Of a DNA stretch of 11,523 nucleotides, positions 1 through 6,664 are shown piece by piece; positions within the stretch are counted from its first letter, which is position 1, and the number at the start of each line of letters is the position of its first letter. The notes under the pieces were generated by a model. That model ran no database searches and was not told the origin of the DNA. It worked only from the letters and a program-made list of their open reading frames with translations. The DNA is from Firmicutes bacterium UBA5388. GTDB lineage: Bacteria; Bacillota; UBA4882; UBA10575. The translations under genes were made by a program, and so were the position numbers. Location: assembly GCA_002409975.1 (NCBI GenBank), contig DHOO01000131.1, forward strand, positions 1-11,523, written 5' to 3'.

Positions 1-34
1 TTTGGGATCTACAGTCGCAAAGGCTATCATTCAT

Positions 35-69
35 GCGAGCGACGAGTGACGAGTTACGAGCTGCGAGAT
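35..69. repeat. Degenerate 7-bp tandem repeat, five units
   Basis: Five consecutive heptamers read GCGAGCG, ACGAGTG, ACGAGTT, ACGAGCT and GCGAGAT, all with an [A/G]CGAG core. The tract lies beyond the xylF terminator, outside any gene I can support. Its function is unknown. It could be a piece of a dispersed intergenic repeat family cut by the window edge. Confidence 0.6.
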
Positions 70-195
70 GTATTTTCTAGGTAGGTTTTTGTACATCTCT
101 TTCTTTACCGGCAATGTATCGTTAAATAGATTGTAACAATAATTGTTTCAACTGTACCTAGACTAGCTTGTTGTCTTGGAATAAAATATTGTTAC

Positions 196-223
196 AAAAA
201 AGCAACCTTACTATCAAGGTTGC
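196..223 (-). terminator. Rho-independent terminator of the xylF operon
   Basis: Read on the minus strand, GCAACCTT, a 6-nt loop (GATAGT) and AAGGTTGC form a perfect 8-bp stem, followed directly by six T residues. It lies about 65 bp beyond the xylF stop codon. It is the natural end of the sensing operon. Confidence 0.85.
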
Positions 224-287
224 TGATCTGGATTTTTTTGAGGGTTAATAAATGCTAAGGTAGTAATGGAATTTCCTCAAATCTTTT

Positions 288-1370
288 TTATTTGTCACCA
301 TTCCTTCCATTCTCTTTGGGCCATTTATCTTTAGGAATATTCAAATAAATATCTTCCATCCGGTGAAACTGATCTTTAATGATAATATCCATATTATCCT
401 TGTCAATGGGAATGGGGTTAATTATTTCAGAGGGGATAAAATGTTTTCCATTAAAAATCGGCTCATAATTAGTCTTGACTTCTTTTCCTTCGGCCAAGGT
501 TAAAGCTAAATCTGCCGCGCGGTAAGCTAATTGGCGGATTGGTTTGTAAACCGTTAAGAGCTGAGTTCTTTCTACAATCCGCTGGCAACCAGAGAGATCC
601 GCATCATGTCCTGCTACTAGAACCGTTCCAGCTAAACGCCACTCGGAGAGGGCTTCTATCACCGCGCTAGCCAAAGCGTCATTCGCTGCGATCACAGCAT
701 CAAATTTTTTCCCTTGAGCCAGCAAGGTTTGGATATACTGATAAGCTTGTTCTGGTCGCCAATCCTCAGCCCAACCTTCGAACACAATCTCGATCTGACG
801 ATTTAAGATGTAATTATCTAGTACATTTTTATAACCTTGATTGAACATATAACAATTATTGTCGGTAGGAGCGCCATTAATAATTACATATCGGCCTTGT
901 GGCGAGCGATCGACCAAATATTCGGTCATATATTCACCCACCTTGATATTATCAAAAGAGATGTATAAATCTAAATTAGCATTACGAATAAGACGATCAT
1001 AGGAGATCACTTTTACGCCTGCCCTTTTCGCCATCTGGACGGCATAAGCCGCCGCCTCTAGATCGTGCGGCACGAGGATCAGAACATCAATTTTTTGACT
1101 TAAGAGGTACTCCACCTGGCGCATTTGCTGTTCATGATCGTTATTGGCGTTTTGGATTAATACTTCTGCATGAAGTTCTTTCATTCGTTCAGAAATATAG
1201 TCACGGTCGCGTCGCCAACGTTCTTCCTTTAAAGTGGCCATCGCAAAACCTATTTTGTAAATCTTTTGCCCTGTTGAATTATTTTTCTTAAACAACTCAC
1301 AGCCGTTAAAAACAAAAACAAAGAGCAGTGAGAGCAGTAAGGTAGCGCTTTTTTTGACCTTATTTTTCAT
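288..1370 (-). CDS. xylF: D-xylose-binding lipoprotein, XylF family
   Basis: This is an extracytoplasmic solute-binding protein of the XylF type, which captures D-xylose for an ABC transporter. The 360-residue product has a basic N-terminus, a hydrophobic segment (about 10-21) and a loose lipobox (F-N-G-C24), so it is probably a lipoprotein. XylF-typical blocks appear in order: ERWRRDRD (50-57), SYDR (123-126), ISFDN (137-141), DNN (170-172), W200 and W204, AANDA (228-232), GHDADL (254-259), TVYKPI (273-278), and a late IIIKDQFH close to the E. coli XylF C-terminus. I chose ATG 1370 because AAAGGTGG (1379-1386) sits 8 nt upstream. The in-frame GTG at 1380-1382 falls inside that site. The gene overlaps the regulator gene by 11 bp and is followed by a terminator rather than transporter genes. 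Family assignment is firm; ligand preference is inferred from similarity. Confidence 0.9.
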   Translation of the reverse strand: MKNKVKKSATLLLSLLFVFVFNGCELFKKNNSTGQKIYKIGFAMATLKEERWRRDRDYISERMKELHAEVLIQNANNDHEQQMRQVEYLLSQKIDVLILVPHDLEAAAYAVQMAKRAGVKVISYDRLIRNANLDLYISFDNIKVGEYMTEYLVDRSPQGRYVIINGAPTDNNCYMFNQGYKNVLDNYILNRQIEIVFEGWAEDWRPEQAYQYIQTLLAQGKKFDAVIAANDALASAVIEALSEWRLAGTVLVAGHDADLSGCQRIVERTQLLTVYKPIRQLAYRAADLALTLAEGKEVKTNYEPIFNGKHFIPSEIINPIPIDKDNMDIIIKDQFHRMEDIYLNIPKDKWPKENGRNGDK

Positions 1371-2982
1371 CAAGAAAACCACCTTTCACCCCAGCATCCT
1401 TATCTCGGTATTGGGTAGGAGTGAGATGATAATATTTCTTAAAAAGCCGGCTAAAATAATTAGGATCATTGTACCCTACTGAGAAAGAACATTCTTTTAT
1501 CGAGACACCTTGGGAAAGTAATTCTAAAGCTTTTTCCAGGCGAATCTTCGTAAGATATTCGGCAAAACCAACTCCTATCTCCTCACGAAAGACACGGCTT
1601 AGATAAAAAGGACTGACATTTACTGACAGAGCTAGGCCTTCTAGTGACAATTGGCTGGCAAACTCTAGGTCAATAATTTTTTTTGCTTTTTGGACTACTG
1701 CTTTAATCTGTCCATCTCGGTTTTCTTTAATTCGGTGAGCTAAATAAAGAATTAACTCGCCGGCCTGCGAAGCAACGGCAGGAAGAGAGGTTGCTTCCGT
1801 AAAAAGAGAGAAAATTCGTTTAAAACTATTATATCTTTCCTCTTCGTTACCAAGGTATTCATTGCTTAGCTGACAAGCGTTAATCAGTAAGCTTAAAAGA
1901 TAAAAACGAAATTGGTCATCTTGTTTGTCATTCAATACCGAATCCACAGGGAGAAGTCTGGCCACCAGAGCTTGAACTCTATTAATATGACCAAAACGGA
2001 GACTATCCAAGATCTCCTGACAGCAATGACTAAGCTCTTTTTCCCACAGATCATCAGGGGATTTTTTTAGTTGTGAGTAGATTTTGAGTGGTTCGTGAAT
2101 GGCGTGATTCAAAGCTTGTATCGCTTCATGGTATGAAAATTTAAAATGTGAGGGAGAGCAGTAAACACCGCCAATTCCTATGCGAAAACTATCTTCTTTA
2201 CTTTTTTCCCTCAAATAATGGAGGACTTTTTCTCCGTACCACTGTGCGCTTTGTTCCATTTTATCTTGATCATGAAGACCCCTTAAGGGAATAAAAATCA
2301 CAATCGGATTACTTTTTTCCGGACTAATAAAACAGGGGAAGAGGTTACAAAGATCTTCGACCACCTCAGTTAATTTCTGTCGAAAATAATATTTAAGTTC
2401 TATTTTGTTTTCTTTATAAACCTCATTCAGATCCAGATATGATATGGCCATGAAAAACCCAGCCTGAAAGGAAATACCCAATAATTCTTGGTATTCTCCG
2501 AACATAGGAGCTTCGATCCCCAAAATTAGAGCTCGAAGAAAATCGTGTTCGATATAAGGGAGAAGCTTCTTATACTTCTCTCTTAGTTCCAGATGATCAT
2601 GCCTCCGTTGTTCTTCTAATTCTAATTGAATTTTTACTTTTCCAATAGTCTCCAGCAACCTGGTTTTGCTGATCGGTTTTAGTAGATATTCAAAAACCCC
2701 TAATCTAATTGATTCTTGCGCATAGTGAAAATTATCATAGGCAGAGATGACAATAGTAATTAAGTTTGGCTTAATACGACGTAATTCGGTTAAAGCCTCA
2801 AGCCCATTGATCCCCGGCATCTTTATATCAATCAAGACCACATCCGGATGAAAACTGTAAGCGATATCAATTGCTTCTCTCCCACTCCGAGCAGTTTGAA
2901 TCTTAATATCTGCTCTCTCTCCTAAGATGCGACAGATCGAATCTAACATGATCTGCTCATCATCAGCAACTAATATCCTCAA
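1360..2982 (-). CDS. yesN: YesN-type response regulator with AraC DNA-binding domain
   Basis: This is the cytoplasmic transcription regulator partnered with the adjacent sensor kinase. The 540-residue protein begins with a receiver domain (1-~120) that has the acidic pair D7/D8, phospho-acceptor D52 in LIDIKMPG, S80 and K102. The middle (~150-310) includes RIGIGGVY and SYHEAIQAL, resembling the degenerate GGDEF-like middle domain of many YesN proteins. The C-terminus (~430-527) is an AraC/XylS double helix-turn-helix ending in GYNDPNYFSRLFKKYYHLTPTQYR. The start is TTG 2982, with a strong AAGGAGGGG (2989-2997) 6 nt upstream. It overlaps the kinase gene by 20 bp and xylF by 11 bp, which suggests translational coupling. 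By analogy with the C. beijerinckii system it probably activates xylose uptake or use genes; actual targets cannot be read from this window. Confidence 0.92.
   Translation of the reverse strand: MRILVADDEQIMLDSICRILGERADIKIQTARSGREAIDIAYSFHPDVVLIDIKMPGINGLEALTELRRIKPNLITIVISAYDNFHYAQESIRLGVFEYLLKPISKTRLLETIGKVKIQLELEEQRRHDHLELREKYKKLLPYIEHDFLRALILGIEAPMFGEYQELLGISFQAGFFMAISYLDLNEVYKENKIELKYYFRQKLTEVVEDLCNLFPCFISPEKSNPIVIFIPLRGLHDQDKMEQSAQWYGEKVLHYLREKSKEDSFRIGIGGVYCSPSHFKFSYHEAIQALNHAIHEPLKIYSQLKKSPDDLWEKELSHCCQEILDSLRFGHINRVQALVARLLPVDSVLNDKQDDQFRFYLLSLLINACQLSNEYLGNEEERYNSFKRIFSLFTEATSLPAVASQAGELILYLAHRIKENRDGQIKAVVQKAKKIIDLEFASQLSLEGLALSVNVSPFYLSRVFREEIGVGFAEYLTKIRLEKALELLSQGVSIKECSFSVGYNDPNYFSRLFKKYYHLTPTQYRDKDAGVKGGFLDEK
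1379..1386 (-). promoter_or_regulatory. Ribosome binding site that sets the xylF start
   Basis: On the minus strand AAAGGTGG lies 8 nt before ATG 1370. The alternative GTG start (1380-1382) is part of this site and would have no Shine-Dalgarno sequence at a normal distance. The shorter protein is therefore preferred. Confidence 0.7.
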
Positions 2983-4465
2983 TTCCTACCCCTCCTTCTT
3001 TAACGGCGGGCAAGTCTAAGGTGACCTTTGTTCCCTTTCCTTGAGCGCTCTGAATTTTAATCAGACAACTTTCTCCTAGAAAAAGTCGAGAACGTTCTCT
3101 AACATTAGCAAGGCCAAGGCCGGTGGTATGACCGGGTAGTTTCTCATTGGTCCGCAAACGAGTTAAAGTGGTTTCATCCATCCCCCGCCCATTATCGGAT
3201 ACTTCTATTAATAACCGGTTTTCCCGGCGATAAGCGTTCACGATTATTTCACCCTTAGTCTCTAGATTTTCAATACCATGAATCAAAGCATTTTCGACAA
3301 TCGGTTGTAAGGTTAACAGTGGGATTTGACAAAAGGCCGCCTCTGCTTCAATCTGTACGGAGAAAGAAAAACGTTCAGCTCCATACCGTGTCCGCAGGAT
3401 AAAAAAGTATGTCTCCACATTCTTCGCCTCTTCCTGTAAAGTCACAGGTTTTTCAATACGGCGCAAGTTATAACGGAGTAGACTAGCGACTTTATCCATA
3501 AACTCGCCAGTTTTCTCTGCATCTTCCATAATGGCCAATTGGACACCAGCGTTAAGGGTATTAAACAAAAAGTGCGGGTTAATCTGGGATTGCAATGAAT
3601 GAAGCTCTGCTTCACGTAAAGTGTTTTTCATGGTTAGATTTTGGAGTTCCTGCTCCTTTAATCTGTTCTCTAAATTTGATTGATTCTTTATTTCTTCAAA
3701 GAGCCGCGTGATACTGGCAACCATATCATTAAAAGCCTCAGTTACCACGGCGATCTCATCATTAGTCGAAACAGGCAACGGCGCTATTGAGAAATCCCGA
3801 TTCGAAACTGCCTCTGCAGCCTCAGCCAGCTTGCGTAAAGGGTTAGTCAAGTGCAAACTGGTCCAGATCGCAACTGTAATACTAATAATTAAAACAGCAA
3901 CAATTAAATACAAACTCAGCCGTTGAAGATAGATTAAGCGATTCGAGATCTGTAAATATTGACGGCTATTTTCCTCTAATTGTTTGATAATTAAACGATC
4001 AATTGCCCATTTAATATTGGTGTTATAGCGCACTACTTCCATAAAATTTTGATGATATTCTTCACTATTCCTAGCTCTCTTGGCTTGAACCGCTTTATCG
4101 GCTTGATGAAGAAAAGACCTTGTCATATTCTTAATATTCTCGAGAAGAAGGTAATCATCGATCGACTCTTCAACGGGAGTAAGTTGGAGGTAGGTAGCCT
4201 CGATCATCTGGCCATAATGTAAATATTCCCTGAGCATATCAAAGTTCCTGGATACTAAATATTTCTCCAGAGCGTTTACCAGGTTATCCACATCCGCGCT
4301 AAACTCTTTAAGCTTAATATTATTAGTGAGGAGAGTGTTTATCCGATTAAGTAGCGTCCGTTCACTATAATAAGAAAAAAAATTAACTAGCGCAAAGATA
4401 CAACTAAGGATTAAAAACATACAAATTAATTTAACACGAATTGATTGGGTAACCCAATTTTTCAT
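2963..4465 (-). CDS. lytS: LytS/YesM-type sensor histidine kinase
   Basis: This is a membrane sensor kinase that should phosphorylate the YesN-type regulator encoded next to it. The 500 residues hold TM1 (~13-33), an extracytoplasmic helical region (~34-183), TM2 (~184-204), a HAMP linker (~205-258), a short coiled coil (~260-290), and a His_kinase domain with the phosphorylated H298 in QSQINPHFLFNTLN. The ATPase domain follows: N-box PIVENALIHG (388-397), G1 DNGRGM (424-429) and G2 TGLGLANVRER (448-458). All catalytic blocks look intact. The extracytoplasmic region contains no recognisable ligand-binding fold. This fits a kinase that reads the ligand through the membrane-anchored binding protein encoded just upstream. 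The start is ATG 4465, with AGGAAG a few bases before it. The gene overlaps the regulator by 20 bp. Confidence 0.93.
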   Translation of the reverse strand: MKNWVTQSIRVKLICMFLILSCIFALVNFFSYYSERTLLNRINTLLTNNIKLKEFSADVDNLVNALEKYLVSRNFDMLREYLHYGQMIEATYLQLTPVEESIDDYLLLENIKNMTRSFLHQADKAVQAKRARNSEEYHQNFMEVVRYNTNIKWAIDRLIIKQLEENSRQYLQISNRLIYLQRLSLYLIVAVLIISITVAIWTSLHLTNPLRKLAEAAEAVSNRDFSIAPLPVSTNDEIAVVTEAFNDMVASITRLFEEIKNQSNLENRLKEQELQNLTMKNTLREAELHSLQSQINPHFLFNTLNAGVQLAIMEDAEKTGEFMDKVASLLRYNLRRIEKPVTLQEEAKNVETYFFILRTRYGAERFSFSVQIEAEAAFCQIPLLTLQPIVENALIHGIENLETKGEIIVNAYRRENRLLIEVSDNGRGMDETTLTRLRTNEKLPGHTTGLGLANVRERSRLFLGESCLIKIQSAQGKGTKVTLDLPAVKEGGVGIEDISC

Positions 4466-4477
4466 CTTCTCTTCCTA

Positions 4478-4500
4478 CCTTATAAGGAATTGCACAATTC
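4478..4500. promoter_or_regulatory. Adjacent palindromes in the xylFII-lytS intergenic gap
   Basis: The 97-bp gap before the kinase gene holds CCTTATAAGG (4478-4487), a perfect 10-bp palindrome. It abuts GAATTG-CA-CAATTC (4487-4500), a 6-2-6 inverted repeat. Both lie 13-35 bp upstream of the kinase start. They may be an operator or a small RNA structure around the start region. I see no convincing promoter consensus next to them. Confidence 0.3.
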
Positions 4501-4562
4501 AGTTATTTAGAATTTGGCCACAACATAAGGTAATCATTTAATTCACTCACCTTGTATTTTGA

Positions 4563-5555
4563 TTATGGCACAATCATATAATTATTAGAAAAACGTCTCA
4601 CATTATCCCTATTTATAAGAAACAAGGGCATATCATACCTTTCTTTTAACGAACGGTTTTGCTTAAGACGAAGTAAGGTGGACATCCCTTGGGCCCCTAA
4701 CTCAAAGGGATCTACCGCATGCACACCCTCGATTACTCCTCTTTCGATGTAATTCGCAATCTCGGGAGTAAGACCGGAACCAATAATGGTGATTTCTGAG
4801 ACCCGATTTAAGTCAATTACTACTTTAGCAACACCTAAAGTATCATTAACGTCGGAACAGACAATCGCCTGTATTTCAGGGTGGTTTTTTAGTATTAACT
4901 GGGTCTGCTCTTCAGCGCTAATACTTTCGCCTTTAGAGTTGATGATTAGTTCCACTTCAACTTCTTTTACATCTTTAATTGCTTGGTTAAATCCTTGCAA
5001 ATAGCGGTCATAACTTTGATCCGCTAAACTTAAATTGATAAAAACCGCCACTTTCGTCTCTTTTTTTACTGCATTGGTAAGCGCAACCCCATTCTTAAAA
5101 CCTAAATCAAAAGAATTAACGCCAACAAACGAAAGGTTTTCGTTACTAAACGTTTCTTTATCCAAGGCTACAACCGGGATCTTTTTTTCATAGGCTTCAT
5201 TAATTAAGCTCTGAAAAGATGAACTTCCGGGAACAGAGCAAAGAATCCCATCGACCCTAGATAATATGATCATTTCCAAATATCTTTCAAACTCTTTAGC
5301 ATCAGCAGAACGGGAATCAAAATACTCAAGCGCCACACCTTCACTTTTACCAACTGTTTCTGCCCCATATAAGACCTTTGTCCAGAAATTTTTATCAGTA
5401 TCACGCGCAATCATTACAAAATGGTATTTATAACGAAAGGAAGAAGGAGACGGCGTATAGGGTTCTTCTTTAAAAGAGTAAAAAAAGAACACGCTCAGAC
5501 TTAATAAAAGAACAAATAAGAGGGTAGCAATCATTAAACGCCAGTCAAATCTCAT
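4563..5555 (-). CDS. Membrane-anchored sugar-binding sensor protein, XylFII-like
   Basis: This is a type 1 periplasmic-binding-fold protein (Peripla_BP_4/RbsB-like) that probably works as the ligand-sensing subunit for the kinase. The 330 residues start with one hydrophobic segment (~7-26) that has no lipobox cysteine, so it should stay anchored as a signal anchor. A short Pro/Ser-rich linker (31-40) precedes the two-lobed binding domain (~44-330). Family motifs include VVALDKE (128-134), FVGVNS (143-148), AIVCSDVND (230-238) and GVIEGVHAVDPFELGAQG (273-290). The start is ATG 5555, with AAAGGAG (5562-5568). It is the first gene of the minus-strand operon. Its position and anchor match XylFII of Clostridium beijerinckii, which binds xylose and activates LytS. 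The binding domain looks more RbsB-like than XylF-like, so the ligand may be another sugar. Confidence 0.8.
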   Translation of the reverse strand: MRFDWRLMIATLLFVLLLSLSVFFFYSFKEEPYTPSPSSFRYKYHFVMIARDTDKNFWTKVLYGAETVGKSEGVALEYFDSRSADAKEFERYLEMIILSRVDGILCSVPGSSSFQSLINEAYEKKIPVVALDKETFSNENLSFVGVNSFDLGFKNGVALTNAVKKETKVAVFINLSLADQSYDRYLQGFNQAIKDVKEVEVELIINSKGESISAEEQTQLILKNHPEIQAIVCSDVNDTLGVAKVVIDLNRVSEITIIGSGLTPEIANYIERGVIEGVHAVDPFELGAQGMSTLLRLKQNRSLKERYDMPLFLINRDNVRRFSNNYMIVP

Positions 5556-5684
5556 TTTTTACTCCTTTAATTTGGCATAATTGCCTTCATTGTTATATTT
5601 TCTACTTCTACTTAAAATCCTGCCCTATAATAAATAATAGTTAATAGTTTCCGGCGGTAGCAGCGTGAACGACTAGCTCATTAT

Positions 5685-5724
5685 AAAAAAAAGAACCGTA
5701 AGATTTTAATCCTACACGGTTCTT
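5685..5724 (-). terminator. Rho-independent terminator after the ywmB-like gene
   Basis: On the minus strand a perfect 9-bp stem (AAGAACCGT at 5691-5699 with ACGGTTCTT at 5716-5724) is followed by a run of T residues (A tract at 5685-5692 on the plus strand). The 16-nt loop can form an inner GATT/AATC pairing. It separates the ywmB-like gene from the sensing operon. Confidence 0.88.
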
Positions 5725-5751
5725 ATGTTCCTGACAGGCTTTTTCTGAAAA

Positions 5752-6510
5752 TTACCAAGAGAAGCCGGGAAGAGCCGGAGTGGCCAGTGTGATATGGGTA
5801 ACATCTTCTTCTTCCTCATACTGATAAGCAAATTCCAGATTAATCCTGGTTCCTTCACGAATGATCGCCCCATCAAGTAAGTTCGTCCAAGCTGACCATC
5901 TTCCATACTCCCAATCCACGCTGCCCGCACTCTCAGAGACCTGTAACCGGCGGAAGATGGCCTTCATTATACTATAGGCCTCACCTTCACTGATTCTTCC
6001 CTTCAAAACGCCACTTAAGGTCACCGCCAAAGGCAACTCCCCAATCACCGGTTCAAAGGCTCGTTTTAAACGAATCAGCGTTTCTGATAAGTCTAGTTCT
6101 GAGTTAAAAAGAGCCATTACCCCACAAAAAGTCTCAGCCTCACTGGCTTCCCCCTTAATTGATTGTAAAGTGATGATAATTCGATTATTGTTGGGTAAAC
6201 AGCCTTCGATATTTACATAGCTAAAATCGAGTTCCTCCCCAGTTAAAGGGGGAGCTGTAGTTCTTAGTTTTAAACGTTTTTGTAAACTTACGGCAATTTC
6301 CTCCAGCGCCGCAGAGCTTGTATAAGCTTTATTGATTTTCTTCCACCCTTCAATCTCCATTTCTGTCACAGGGATTCCTGTCCCTTCCCATCCCATTAGC
6401 AACGGATGATTACCAATCGAAAGACTAAAAGTCAGATCAACAAATTTCATCGTAAATAAGAATAGAAAGAAAAAAGAACAAAGCATTTTAAGCAGATAAC
6501 GACGGAACAT
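5752..6510 (-). CDS. YwmB-family (TATA-box-binding-like fold) protein
   Basis: This is a 252-residue protein with an N-terminal hydrophobic segment (~5-22) that acts as a signal peptide or anchor, so the rest is probably extracytoplasmic. The end matches the pattern I recall for the YwmB family (DUF1779). It has a Gly-rich LSGVLKGRISEGEAYSIM (165-182), then WSAWTNLL (205-212), INLEFAYQY (223-231) and HITLATPALP (239-248), where YwmB proteins carry S-x-x-x-T, a strand-forming NLQ block and GTP. The molecular function of YwmB is not established. The start is ATG 6510, with GGGAGGGAG 4 nt upstream. The leader has a long inverted repeat overlapping that site. YwmB is commonly near murA or spoIID, which I do not see here. 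Family assignment rests on recalled motifs and is moderate. Confidence 0.6.
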   Translation of the reverse strand: MFRRYLLKMLCSFFFLFLFTMKFVDLTFSLSIGNHPLLMGWEGTGIPVTEMEIEGWKKINKAYTSSAALEEIAVSLQKRLKLRTTAPPLTGEELDFSYVNIEGCLPNNNRIIITLQSIKGEASEAETFCGVMALFNSELDLSETLIRLKRAFEPVIGELPLAVTLSGVLKGRISEGEAYSIMKAIFRRLQVSESAGSVDWEYGRWSAWTNLLDGAIIREGTRINLEFAYQYEEEEDVTHITLATPALPGFSW

Positions 6511-6518
6511 TCTACTCC

Positions 6519-6562
6519 CTCCCGGAAATATCCTTTGTGATCAGTATTTACATTTCCGGGAG
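6519..6562 (-). promoter_or_regulatory. Leader inverted repeat overlapping the ywmB-like RBS
   Basis: CTCCCGGAAAT (6519-6529) and ATTTCCGGGAG (6552-6562) form a perfect 11-bp inverted repeat with a 22-nt spacer. In the minus-strand transcript the 3' arm contains the first part of the Shine-Dalgarno GGGAGGGAG (6515-6523). The hairpin could hide the site and control translation, or the repeat could be an operator. No T tract follows, so it is not a terminator. Confidence 0.55.
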
Positions 6563-6600
6563 AAATTAAACATCATCTATAAAATTATTTTCTTTTGTTA

Positions 6601-6664
6601 CCTCGCCCTAAGCTAATTGGGCTTTTTGCGTGTTACCTTAATTTGAGGTCACGACACAACGCAA
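6601..6664. repeat. Inverted-repeat element behind the glycerate kinase gene
   Basis: GCTAATT (6612-6618) pairs with AATTAGC (6663-6669), the latter covering the glycerate kinase stop region. The nearer arm contains GGGCTTTTTGCGT (6619-6631), a 13-mer found again at 11447-11459. GCCC/GGGC at the left gives a short local stem followed by TTTTT on the plus strand, but no plus-strand gene ends here. Its role is uncertain. Confidence 0.35.

Larger units (their letters stand above)
1..287. other. Intergenic region downstream of xylF
   Basis: I see no convincing gene here. It holds the heptamer tract at 35-69, AT-rich sequence with small inverted repeats, and the xylF terminator at 196-223. The inverted repeats are AACAAT-A-ATTGTT at 135-147, and TGTAACAAT at 132-140 with its inverse ATTGTTACA at 188-196. 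No xylG-like (ATPase) or xylH-like (permease) coding sequence begins after xylF inside the window. Confidence 0.6.

Noticed and set aside
3708..3926. Plus-strand frame of 72 codons
   Set aside because: It is antisense to the HAMP/TM2 region of the sensor kinase, with no start signal or family features.
4786..5004. Plus-strand frame of 72 codons
   Set aside because: It is antisense to the anchored binding protein gene and has no support of its own.
5574..5585. GGCA-TAAT-TGCC dyad before the anchored binding protein gene
   Set aside because: Half sites of 4 bp are too short to distinguish from chance, and no promoter consensus is nearby.
5712..5930. Minus-strand frame inside the end of the ywmB-like gene and its terminator
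   Set aside because: It lies in another frame of a supported gene, runs through the terminator stem, and has no family features.
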